The notes under the pieces are model-generated. The model was given only the letters and a program-made list of their open reading frames with translations, was not told where the DNA came from and ran no database searches. This document shows, piece by piece, positions 26,182-36,806 of a DNA stretch of 64,000 nucleotides. The position numbers and the translations under genes are program-made. The stretch is from Bugula neritina (Eukaryota; Bryozoa; Gymnolaemata; Cheilostomatida; Bugulidae): NCBI GenBank assembly GCA_964035545.1, contig OZ037765.1, positions 23,872,004-23,936,003 on the forward strand, in the 5' to 3' direction. Position 1 is the stretch's first letter, and every line of letters starts with the position of its first letter.

Positions 26182-29051
26182 GATGATTTTACTGGTGTAG
26201 AGAATTGGATACTGTCTGATTTGATTTTCTCATCATGTAAATACTTCAAAATTTTAATTGAGTTTATCCATGATTGCCTTGCCAATATGATCTAAAAAGT
26301 TGACTATAAATACTTAATTGATATATAAATAGTTGAATTCCGATGCTAATAGTTTATATTTATTAATAAACTTTTATTGCATGTCTACATCATAATATCT
26401 TGCAATCTAGAATGACAAGCTAAAAATTTTTAGTTTAGAATTTACAACGCATCAAACTAAGCTGAAAACTCCATTTTATGTTTACCAGCTCAGAGCTGCA
26501 AGAAAATGAAGCTGTACTATTAAACTCCACTAGGTTTAGGCTACATAAGTTTAAGTATAAATAAATAAAGCTTTTAGTTACTGGTCCCATTGTTATCTCA
26601 TGCTTAACATAACTGGGATAAGGCTTGGAATAGCTTACACTGCCACCTGATACTTTCTAAATTATTAGAAAACGCAGAATACCAATATTTTTTAATAAAA
26701 CTCATTGTTGATGCACATAATAGATATCTTCATGCTAAGTAGCTGAAGCTTTCCAATAGTGAGAGAAACAAGTGCTAGTATCTCACAACCAATAGTCTTT
26801 TGGAATGGAAGATTTAATGTCTATCTGTCTAAGCAAAAGGCAGATGGTTTACCCAATCCTATTTGCATCTTGGCAGAATTAAGTCAATTTCTTTCGCATA
26901 AAATGCACTCTCTAGTATTAACACATTACTGATTAAAGATTAGCTACTAATGTATCTATTAAATACTATAAAACTAAACACCTAGATATCCATTTTAGTC
27001 ACCAGTTCATTTACTAATATCCTAATATTTTAATATTATTAAATATGGCTATTTTGAATAAAAAATGAGCTAAGTAGTTTTTTCTTCAAATTTTATTTCA
27101 ATGAGTGAGCTGAAGCAGATGTGGTCGTATAAGGGGCAGACTTCAATTCTTGGCATTTGAAACCAATTCCCCCAAATGTTTAGGACTTAGTAAGATGAAA
27201 TTAAACTTGAAGAAAAAATATAAAGCTAAATCTAGGTAATATAATGAGTCAGGTATTTTTAGCCTATGTACAGAACTTTCAAGGCCTTTGCAAACTTCAT
27301 CTCACAGTCAATATCACTGTGGCTAATAAATTTCAAAACAGGACCGAATTCTCAACCTTTTCAGCTTTAGCCTTAGTAGTTAGTTGCTTTGATTGCATTG
27401 GAAAAACTTCTGCTCCACCAGGAATCAAACCTCATACTTCTGACTGGCAAGCCAGCATGCTAACTAATACACTACAGAGACTACTGGGGAATCTCAACCC
27501 TACATGAATCATTAATAATTTAGTTCCTTCAACTACAACTGATTACCACTAGTAATTTACAGTCACTTACTGACACTGCCCACATCTATTGGCGATTAAA
27601 TGTTTGTAAGTCATAAGTACAGTAGTCAAGTATAGTTTCACTATTGTCGACTAGGTTAATGGTGCAATGACAACCAGTCAGTGTAACTGTGTAATACATC
27701 TAAACTAAATAAGATACAACTTTTGACACAATGAAAAAACCTATACAGTATACATTAACATCAGCATTAATGGTCCTGGACACTAACATTACATCAAAGT
27801 TGCAATGAATATACTGTTGAAGTTTTTCTTTTGAGTTTGACTGGCACAATATAATTATATGTGAATATCTGTTTTTTATTATGGTTGTGACAAGAAATAC
27901 CATTTATAAATATTATTTTATTAAAGTTTATTACTACTAGTACTAGTACTACGATTGCTATTAGCATTACTATTAGTATTAGTATTAGGTTACGCTTTTA
28001 CTTTTAGGATCTGGTATTAATCTTTCAATGTAAGTGTAATAGTAAAAGCAAAAGAATTCACCTAATTTTCAAACTCATTTACTGTTGCTGTTGGTCATAC
28101 TCATAGTGTATTAGACTATTACATCTACTGATCAATCAATAGCATCAAATTCAATGACCATCAGTATCAGTGCAAGAAAGATACTCATATTCATATTGTT
28201 AGCCATAACTATTGATAATATAAAATTAAAACTAAAAGACAGCTTACTTCTACTAGTACTTCTAGTCGGGTAGTCCTATAGCCTATAGGTACCTCTGGTG
28301 ATCTTCTTCTAGCATCAACAGTAGAACTAGAGGTAGCAGCCAAAAGCCGAAACACTAATACTTAAAGTTAATAGTAAAATAGTATTACTATTAGTTGTTG
28401 CCTGTTGGTAATCTTTATCTTAGAGTTGGTCGTTATTTCTTCTTGATTTATTTTTTTACAGTCAATTTTCACTTATATTTAGTTTTAAAGTTGCACTTGA
28501 ACTTTATTTTACATTTAACTTTAACCCCAAGATTCAATTTCAAAGAGAAAGTTAAACTTAAAATTCTATTTAGTATTTTTAATCTTTAATTTTAAAAATA
28601 AATTCAAGTTGGTTTTTTTCTAACTTTTTTGCAATAGCTTCCAAGCCTGGTGCAGTGTTAGGAACAAGAAATTGATAATTTGATAAGCTCAGTGTGCAAA
28701 AATACAGATATGTAACACCAAACCTCACTAAAGGATAGCATGAGACTGAGTTGCTACTACACTTCACTGGCTTACAGTAAATAATTAACATAACATTTAT
28801 ATTTATTGCAAATAACATGTGCGTGTAGGCTTTAATTTGTCGTAAACTGTGTATATAAATAACAACGTTACATGTACACACTTTTTACAAAATTTACGAG
28901 TTGGGCACAATCGATAGTTTTCGAAAAATGCTCTTTATTATTTTGGAGTTATTTACTTAAAATTAATTTAGTAATGAGAATACAACTTTGGTCTTGCTGC
29001 AAACGCATGCCTAGGCCCTAGGCTTTTTACACTGAGCTGGAAAAGTTCATT
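26182..29051. other. KIF21 upstream region and repeat-rich intergenic DNA
   Basis: The KIF21 5' UTR and promoter must begin just above 26181; I see no clear TATA box or initiator. The rest is AT-rich and includes a tRNA-like fragment (27410-27490) and a cryptically simple tract (about 27930-28600) rich in TAGTATTAG and TTTAACTT motifs. No exon could be supported. Confidence 0.5.
27410..27490 (-). mobile_element. tRNA-like SINE fragment (Gly-type anticodon arm)
   Basis: Read on the minus strand, the segment has a tRNA-like A-box region (TAGTGTATTAGTTAGCATGC), an anticodon arm of the form GCTGG-CTTGCCA, and a clear B-box, GGTTTGATTCC (27421-27431). A related segment lies at 40548-40615. The acceptor stem does not pair cleanly, so I call a tRNA-derived element and not a functional tRNA gene. 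Confidence 0.55.
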
Positions 29052-29300
29052 GGTATGGGCAATGAACTCAATAATTATTAACTGGAATGGGTACGATTGT
29101 ACTTTGTAATGCAACCTCGTTGCCGATTGGCTTTGTGAGCCCGAGCATGCTCTTTTTCTAGCGGGAGAAAATAGAGCCGGTCGTCCATCATTTCGATTGA
29201 GTGAATCTCACTTTTAAACTTTGTTTTTTGTCCTGCTTTATATCTGAAGCGACTATATTTTTATTTAATTGTGTTTTCTATCACCTCTACTTCGTTAAAC

Positions 29301-29433
29301 ATGTCGAATTCTCCGTATCCTAAGCAAACTAAGGGTCAAAGAAGCAAGACCACTGAGTCTCAGTGTTATGCATACAATTGCCGCAACTACCAGTACAGCA
29401 GTTACATAAAGACAAAAAAATCTCTTTTCACAA
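29301..29433 (+). pseudogene. Partial THAP zinc-finger exon of the P-like transposase
   Basis: The frame begins with ATG at 29301 and encodes about 44 residues. These end in a THAP-like start, Q-C-Y-A-Y-N-C-R-N then a Phe-containing stretch, before a good donor (A|GTAAGT). THAP domains are C2CH DNA-binding fingers (C-x2-4-C, then 35-53 residues, then C-x2-H). Only the first cysteine pair is present; the second pair, the AVPTIF-type box and the rest of the finger are missing. The donor is phase 1, whereas the next recognisable exon (30217) begins in phase 0, so they cannot be joined directly in frame. At least one exon has been lost or is unrecognisable. Confidence 0.55.
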
Positions 29434-29518
29434 GTAAGTATATGGCTTTAGTTACAACAATCAGTGAAAGTAATACATGAACTAGCGTAACAGTAGGCTT
29501 AATAGTTGTGGTAGCGGT

Positions 29519-30020
29519 GCTGCTGCCTACTAGTAGTACTCTACTACTAGTACTACTACTACTACTACTAGTAGTACTAGTAGTAATACTAATACTAATA
29601 GCTAAGGCTAATGGCTAATGTTATACTTACAGTATCAGTATGATAGTACAACTACTACTACTACTGCTGCTACTACTACTACTAGCCTACTGCTACTACT
29701 ACTACTACTACTAGTACTAGCCTACTGCTACTACTAGTACTACTACTACTAGCCTACTGTTACTACTACTACTAGCCTACTACTACTACTAGCCTACTGC
29801 TACTACTAGCCTACTGCTACTACTACTACTAGCCTACTGCTACTACTAGCCTACTGCTACTACTACTACTAGCCTACTGCTACTACTACTACTACTACTA
29901 GCCTACTGCTACTACTAGTACTACTACTACTAGCCTACTGTTACTACTACTACTAGCCTACTGTTACTACTAGCCTACTGCTACTACTAGCCTACTGCTA
30001 CTACCACTACTAGCCTACTG

Positions 30021-30085
<65 letters not shown>

Positions 30086-30150
30086 ACTTCTACTACTAAC
30101 CTACTGCTACTACTACTACTAGCCTACTGCTACTACTACTACTAGTAAAG
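29519..30150. repeat. CTA/CTG trinucleotide-rich satellite, about 630 bp
   Basis: Runs of CTA interspersed with a longer unit (CTACTACTACTAGCCTACTG) fill this interval, with a pure CTG run near 30034-30083. It lies between the THAP-like exon and the C-terminal transposase exons, where the transposase core would be expected. Confidence 0.95.
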
Positions 30151-30216
30151 CGCTACTTTGGCAATGCAGTTATAATTGAGTGTTGAACTAATATCTTTAT
30201 TGTGTCATCTACTCAG

Positions 30217-31439
30217 GTGTCTCTTGCTACCCAGTTGCTGTCAGCTTCAGTGGCTGACTCACTAGATACGCTGAAACAGTTGGGACTCTCTAAATTCCAG
30301 CAGTGTGATGCTACCATCAACTTCATTAGGGTTTGTTACAGCTTTTGGTTTTATTTCTTTAAAATACTGTAACTGCAATCGTCCCATGTTCTGCTGATGT
30401 TACTTTTTCTGTAGCGAGTTGATCGGTTGTTTGACATCCTGAATAGTCGATCAGCAATAGCTAAAGGCTACAAGCAGCCTTTACATCTAAATGGTATCAG
30501 TGTCATCACTCCTTTTCTGAAAGATACACGGCAATATTTGCTAGGCCTAAAGAATAATGAAAAGATACCTCTGTACAAGACCAAAAGGTAAATTTCCTAT
30601 TACCATAGAAAGTGTTACTTGCTTATATTTCAGATCTAATATGTGCCTGTCCCTATTTGTGTTATTTGCAGACATGTTTGTATTACTGGACTTGTATGTG
30701 CCATTGACACAGTATTTGGGTTGGTGGAGAAACTGTTGGTGCCTAAAACGCTCGACTATCTGCTAATGTATAAATTTTCGCAAGACCATTTAGAGCTGTG
30801 GTATGCTATAGCTCTAAACTGCTATGCATGAAGCCCAGTCTGCATGCACTTATGTTAAGATGTTCATTTGTTCTCTTGCTCTCTTATCTCTTTCCTTCAG
30901 GTGTTCGGTTTTTCACTTTGCTTTGATAGGTGCAACTAAGATGGTCGGTTGGACCAACTGTGTTGAAAAGTGAATTTTTTTGCTTGAGCTTAGCGGTTGA
31001 AATGCACGCAATATGAAGTAAATTTTATTAACTTTTGAATACCAAGAGACAAAGATAATGAATTTTCAAAAATTTCCAAAACTGTGGTGTCAAAGCAATT
31101 GTGCATTTTTTAATTAAATGACTTTTTTGGCTTAATTGCATGCAAGGTTTTGCTTGTGTTCTAAAAAACATCATTTTTTCTGGGTAAACATAATCCAATC
31201 ATTAATTGTGAACAGGCAATTGATGTCCAAGCATTTTTTTAATATCTGTTCTAGGTGGATGGAATAATAACGCATCTGTAACTGGCTTTCAGTCTATCTT
31301 TAGAAAATTGGTGACCCGATGTGGTGTACATCCAGGCAACTCAGGAAATTCTAAGCCATTAGATAGCACAACTGTTATTCATGGAGACATCATTAGGCAT
31401 CGAAAATCATCATTTCTCCCTTTTAAATTTACTCATTGA
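30217..31439 (+). pseudogene. C-terminal region of P-element/THAP9-type transposase, five exons
   Basis: Exons 30217-30330, 30415-30587, 30672-30800, 30901-30929 and 31255-31439 join in frame to 209 codons ending in TGA. Family marks are V-S-L-A-T-Q-x-x-S-x-S-V-A-D, F-D-I-L-N-S-R, A-K-G-Y-K-Q-P-L, the LLGLK block, the D-H-L-E-L acidic motif and the terminal GGWNNN motif typical of P and THAP9 transposases. P transposases cut and paste DNA using an RNase H-like core with a GTP-binding insertion. The N-terminal DNA-binding domain, the first catalytic aspartates and much of the GTP-binding insertion are absent, so this copy cannot be an active transposase. The splice sites and frame are nonetheless intact, so either decay is recent or the fragment is kept as a host gene. 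The 29-base exon is the least certain part. Confidence 0.75.
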
Positions 31440-32248
31440 AGTATATTATGACTTATTTCAGCACCACATTGCTAAACTAACAAATATTGCTATGCACAAA
31501 CTAAATTTCAGGCAATGTAGCAACAAAAGTGTACTGTTTAGAGGCCAGTAATAAGGATGTGGGTAATTAATCGTTTAGAAGTTATTACAACAGTATTTAT
31601 ATTATAACATTAGATGATAACAAATATTGTTATTGCAATATAATATTATTTTTTGTTTATTCTGTAATTCCATTTTAATCACTTATTGCTTTCAGATTAG
31701 CACTTGAAAACAGAATTTAAAACTTTGAAAGGTTTAAGGAAATCTGTTACTTGCCTGTGTTGTAAAGCTGTGTCTTACCACCGGTTTTTTTATATTATTT
31801 ATAAACTTTTATACTTGTTATCCTTACTGCCAGTGTTCATGTACTAAGGCTGAAATTTGCTTTGCTGTTGCTTTTCATTTAATTTTGACTAATGTGTTGA
31901 TCTAATCAATAAATATGTAATGCATTTGTTAGGTTATTAAAGTTATTATCATATATACTTGAGGTACATGCTTCATAAAATGATAATTAGTCATGAAATT
32001 ACAAATACCAAAAGTAAAATAAACAAAATAATTGGTTCCTGCTTCACATTGCTGAATTTTCATTATTTTTTAGTGTTTACCTCAATATATAAGCTCTAAT
32101 AGCTTGCATTTATAATGGATTTTACTACTACTGCGTGCAAAACAAGTAGGCGTGGTTAAGTTTTCCATGTTAAGGCGGAGCTAAACTATTTGGCCACGCT
32201 AAAACGTCCTTGGCCTCTCCAGGTCTATTCCAGCTCAGTGGGTATGGG

Positions 32249-33761
32249 TATTGTAATTTGTAGTGAGTCAAACTACACTACGTTTTCATAGTTTCCGAAA
32301 AGTTTGATAAAATTTCTTTTTAGGATTTCAGAAGGGTTGAAAATTGTAATTGATTTTTTTCTCCAGTGTTTCACTCAATATTACAGATCCTTGTCATGCA
32401 AAGTTCAAACAAAAATTTTTTACTATCATTGTTTTTATAGGATATTTAAAAATCTGAGCTATTGCAATTATGGCTAACTACAAGCGCTACTATTAGTATT
32501 AGTATAATCCAAACTAAAACTTATACTTATACTTATAGTTATACTTAGTACTTACACTTACAGTTACTCTTACAGTTAGTGTTACTGTCTTAGTCCTAGT
32601 CTATAAGTTATAGTTATAGTTATTTAATTCAAGTTTAAGTTAGGCTTTAAAGTTTAAAGTTAAGTTAAACTTAAAGTTAAATTTGCAAACTGCAAAAATA
32701 AAGTGTGGGAATTAAGATTATAAACACTCACAATTACTAAAGGTTATAGCATTAAGGCTTATGTTATTCATATTGTTAGACACAATGAACGAGTGTTGAA
32801 ATAAATATAACAGTTAGTCATAGTGTTACAGTCAATGTAACTATAAAACATATGTACTAGACTATGACTATGAGTATTACGCTTAAACTTCGACTTTTAG
32901 TTTTAGTTTCAGGTTGAGCTAAAGTCATAGTAATTGAGCAACTTTACTATGTTTGTGGGTAGTGGGTAGATGTAATCTTTGGTTTATACTAGCTATAGAT
33001 TTTTGACTAAAGGTAAATAAATGACTTGGGTTCGTATTTTAACTTTAGGTTTAACTTAAGTTTATTTGTTGTCTATGAGTTTTTATTTGTATATATCAGT
33101 ATAGTAACGTATTGGTATAATAATAATCTTCAAACTTTATTTATAATTATTGAATGCGACAGTTCCCTAAACAGTTCCCCAGAATTTCATATGTTTATTT
33201 AAATAAGTTTAAAATTATTGAATTTATTTTTGAAGTAAAATTAAACTGTTGATGTTTTTAAATTTGCTTCACCTTTTATTTTTAATCTTAGTTTTATTAG
33301 TTTTTATTTTTTACCAAATTAACTCATATAAATCAAAACACTCTTGTAACAACTGATAGCTTGATATTGTTGACACTGTAGTTATGGTTTTGAAATCAAT
33401 AGATATTATTGATCATTTATTTAAATTAGGCTTAAAGCTAATGCACCTACGATGGTAATAAAAATCAAACTGTGTTATTGAAGCAAGTTAACTTTCTTGT
33501 TGAAATCTACAGTTATGGCTGGTATAGAGTTGACATTTTTTGTTATTTATAGAATACCCAAGTATTGATGTTTTAGCATTTTATTCTTCTAAGCATCCAG
33601 ATGCCAAAAAATAACTTTAAGTTCTTCATTGCAGATTTGTTTAGCTCGAAACTAATTTATTAAGAGCTTGGTATTATCAAATCTCTACTTAAACAGTCTA
33701 TTTATTATCCACTGTTTCTTATTTTCTTCTGTTATAGGTAAGTTGATGTGATCTAAAAATC
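32249..33761. other. Intergenic, low-complexity DNA upstream of LSM1
   Basis: The stretch from about 32480 to 33060 is cryptically simple (TATACTTATAG, AAAGTTAAACTTAAAG) and resembles the tract at 27930-28600 on the other side of the transposon. I see no exon. The LSM1 5' UTR should end at 33761; a TTATAG|GT acceptor-like site at 33737 may reflect an untranslated first exon. Confidence 0.45.
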
Positions 33762-35249
33762 ATGAGCTACTTGCCAGGTACCGCTAGCTTAATCAATGAA
33801 ATAGACAGTAAGTAGCTTTAAATATTTTTTGAATTAATTCTGATGACTGATGTAGTGTTGGTATCTTTTTAAAACTGCCAAATTTAGTGCATAAAAGGTA
33901 GTAGTAAACAGTGTTGACCATATTTAATAGTTAGTTTGTTAAAAACCTGCTCTAAACTAAAATAATGTAGTTTGCATTTACTTTAGTTTTGAGTAACTCA
34001 TTTTGTAACATACATGTAGGTCATTTAACAGTCTGCAATTACTGTACTTATTTGAAAACAATTTTTTTAATTGGCATATATTAAACTTCTTGAAGTATTT
34101 TTAAATTAAGATTGCTGTTTATTATTGAAAGTGTCTATATGAGGACCTTATACCTAATGTGTTTCTGTAAATATAAACTTAAAACATGGTTATGGAACAA
34201 TGAAGGACAAACAGCGTTTATTGTAAAATACTTTTTTGATTTTGCTATACATTTGTTAATGAGGGAGTTTGTTGCTAGTTGGGACTTTTGTTTACTTCTT
34301 TTTTCTAAAGCTATCTTACCATTATCGATGCTGAATATTTTAGAGAGGTTGCTAATAGTGCTGAGAGATGGCAGGACATTAATTGGATACCTTCGAACAA
34401 TTGATCAATTTGGTAAATTTTAAACTTTATGTTAAAATATGATTTTAGTTTGAGTATATTTGTTTTTGTCAGTTAAAAATACTTATAAAAGTTCTTTGCA
34501 ATTTTCTGCAGCAAACCTCGTTCTACACCAAACAATTGAGCGAATACACGTAGACAAGCAATATGGAGATATTCCTAGAGGGATATTCATCATAAGGGGA
34601 GAAAATGTCATCTTGTTAGGCGAAGTGGTAAGCAGATTTATAGTTGCTCTAGAATATTATATATTTTAATAGAACATTATTTACAGTTGACTTTAAACCT
34701 TTTACAAGCTTTGATGAAAAGTATTAATATGTTGACATTATTTTATATTTTTATTGGGCTAATACAAAATAATCAACTATCTTGGAGAGCTTTTTTAATT
34801 TAGCTATAATTTTTTATTTGAACATAAAAATGAAGCACTTTGTCAAAAGATGTTTTCTGAAGCTTGCCTCATTTAAAAATTATTTATTTAAGTTTTTCTG
34901 GCTGTCCACTTTTTCTGAGTTATGTATGATCATACCAAGAAATGTGGTAAATTTATTTTCGGTATAAATAATATAGTATTACAAGTTCTATTTTTTCATT
35001 ACAAAGAGATCAATTTAAAGATTTTTCTTTAAAAATGTTGGTACCATGTATAGGCTTTCTTTTGCTTTTCATTAGGATGATGAAAAATTTAAAAATTCTG
35101 GGCTGGAAGAGGCACCGATTGATGAAGTGTTAGAAAAACAAAGGTCACTACAACTGCAAAAACAAAAAGAAATAGAGGAAAAAAGAAAAGCATTACGAGA
35201 AAGAGGCTTGGAACCCAGTCATTTAGAATCAATACAGGAAGATTTCTAA
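33762..35249 (+). CDS. LSM1: LSM1, U6 snRNA-associated Sm-like protein, complete
   Basis: Four exons (33762-33807, 34344-34412, 34512-34627, 35076-35249) encode 134 residues, against 133 in human LSM1. The protein begins MSYLPGTASLINEID. The Sm1 motif (IVLRDGRTLIGYLRTIDQF, ANLVL) covers about residues 18-45, and Sm2 (GIFIIRGENVILLGE) about 64-78. A charged C-terminal helix, rich in Lys, Glu and Gln, ends with SIQEDF. LSM1 is the subunit that defines the cytoplasmic LSM1-7 ring, which binds 3' ends of oligoadenylated mRNAs with PAT1 and promotes decapping in P-bodies. Splice phases agree at all three junctions. An AATAAA lies 30 bases after the stop. It is transcribed away from the P-like element, and nothing in the gene looks odd. 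Confidence 0.95.
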
Positions 35250-35279
35250 TATGACCAGTATTACAAAATATTAAATTAT

Positions 35280-35285
35280 AATAAA
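35280..35285 (+). terminator. LSM1: Poly(A) signal AATAAA of LSM1
   Basis: AATAAA occurs 30 bases downstream of the LSM1 TAA stop. A second AATAAA lies near 35388-35393. Confidence 0.6.
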
Positions 35286-36614
35286 AAATACTAATATTTT
35301 ATTGTGCAGCTTTTACATTATCCAATAGCTGCTTTATCAAATATGTGACCATACATTTCATGTGTATTATTTTCCTAAACCTATTAAAATAAAACGATTT
35401 TGACTTGGTTTTTTAGCATGGCTCACTTATATAAGCTTATTGTTCTGTATTAAATCATTTTTATTTGAAACAATAAAGCGCTACTCTGCTATACCTTTTA
35501 TGAATTTTCACCTCCTGAATTTTATAAATATGTCTAAAAGCAGCAAGATCAGTGTCAGAATTTGTTGTCTTGAGTCAGTTGAAAATAATCAGCATGGTTG
35601 TTGAAATTATATTACTTCATTGAGCCTACTTTTATTTTTGCCAATATTTTTGGTAGTTAATATCTGTAGTTATGCAATACACTGTACAATTATATATTAT
35701 TGTAATTGCATGTATGCAGGTCATTGTAAAAATATAGGCATCTGTTGATCAGTAGGATTATTGTTAACATAGATTAAAGAACAGTCAAATGCATACTAAA
35801 GTATGATATAATCTTCTAGTATGTAGATTTCTGAGGAATACTACATACAGGTATTAATTCAGATTTGTGCTTAGTAAAGCTATTATGCTCACCCAAGATA
35901 TTTTTGGCTCATTATAAATTTCGACTTGTACTCTACATAATGCAGAGTGTGTGTTGTGTGTGTTTATTTCATCATATAGACATTTACACTGATTATAAAA
36001 TAGATGAAAAAAGAACCGACAAAATTATCAAAAGAAAATGTAACAAGGAAAATAATTATTTGAAGATGATGATGGGGCCCTATGCGAAAAGGCAAAGCCA
36101 GCAAGAACTCGAGCCCGAGTCAGTAGCGCATCATACAATTAATAAACAAATAAAATGTTCACTCTGTATAGAGATAAGGTGGCGTCTCAGCTCCACCTTA
36201 AAATTACCAACCAGAGTAATATGCTCTATAAAATAATTTAGAGGCGGCAAAACTTTGAAAGCAATTACCAACATGATAAGATTACTCCTATAGCGCCTTT
36301 TTGAGAACCTTAAGCTTCTGACAAGTTCTAATTAATATCCATCAAGTTAGTTAGAATGAGTTTGTTATACAAACTTTCTAAAAATGTCAAGAAAATGTTA
36401 GTCGACAGTGTTTAGTACTTATAGTAGGCTACTTATAGTTACATATATAATTGAATATATCAATATTTTGGCAATACCCTACTGATACTTGACTTTATTC
36501 TATGTGCTACGCTTTTTATCTTATTAATTGTGCGAGAAAGTGTTATTATGGCTGCAAATATCTAATAAAATGATTGAATTACAAAGTTTTATAATGTAAT
36601 CGTGGTAGGAAACA

Positions 36615-36620
36615 TTTATT
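36615..36620 (-). terminator. Candidate poly(A) signal of the vWA-ShKT gene
   Basis: The minus strand reads AATAAA here, about 190 bases past the TAA stop at 36807-36809. Confidence 0.45.
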
Positions 36621-36806
36621 TCAATTGTTTATAAAAGTTGAGATCTGGAAAAGTTCTCCATTACACTTAGCATTTGCTAAATGAAAAGATTAAGTATTGC
36701 TGAAAAATCATCAATTTGCATACCAGATATTCAAATAGATTAGATTATGGAAGAAGACGTGCAGAATAAGTAAAGTATGTTATACCCAATAGATGTTAGT
36801 GAAAAT

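Larger units (their letters stand above)
29052..32248 (+). mobile_element. P-element-like transposon with 8-bp target duplication
   Basis: An 8-bp direct repeat, GGTATGGG (29052-29059 and 32241-32248), brackets a segment that starts CAATGAACT and ends AGCTCAGTG. P-superfamily transposons start CA, end TG and make 8-bp duplications. The inverted ends match at 7 of 9 bases and are weak beyond that. Inside, on the plus strand, are a THAP-like exon (29301-29433) and C-terminal P transposase exons (30217-31439). The boundary is not certain: a better inverted match to the right end (CACTGAGCTGGAA, 13 of 13) lies just outside the left end at 29030-29042. Confidence 0.6.
35250..36806. other. Intergenic region between convergent LSM1 and vWA-ShKT genes
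   Basis: This interval holds the two 3' UTRs. A 123-codon plus-strand frame at 35865-36236 has low-complexity, AT-driven composition and no recognisable domain, so I do not call it a gene. Confidence 0.55.

Noticed and set aside
27244-27507. 87-codon plus-strand frame
   Set aside because: It runs through the antisense of a tRNA-like element and has no recognisable protein features.
35865-36236. 123-codon plus-strand frame downstream of LSM1
   Set aside because: Long for the region, but it has no domain, no upstream exon and low-complexity content.
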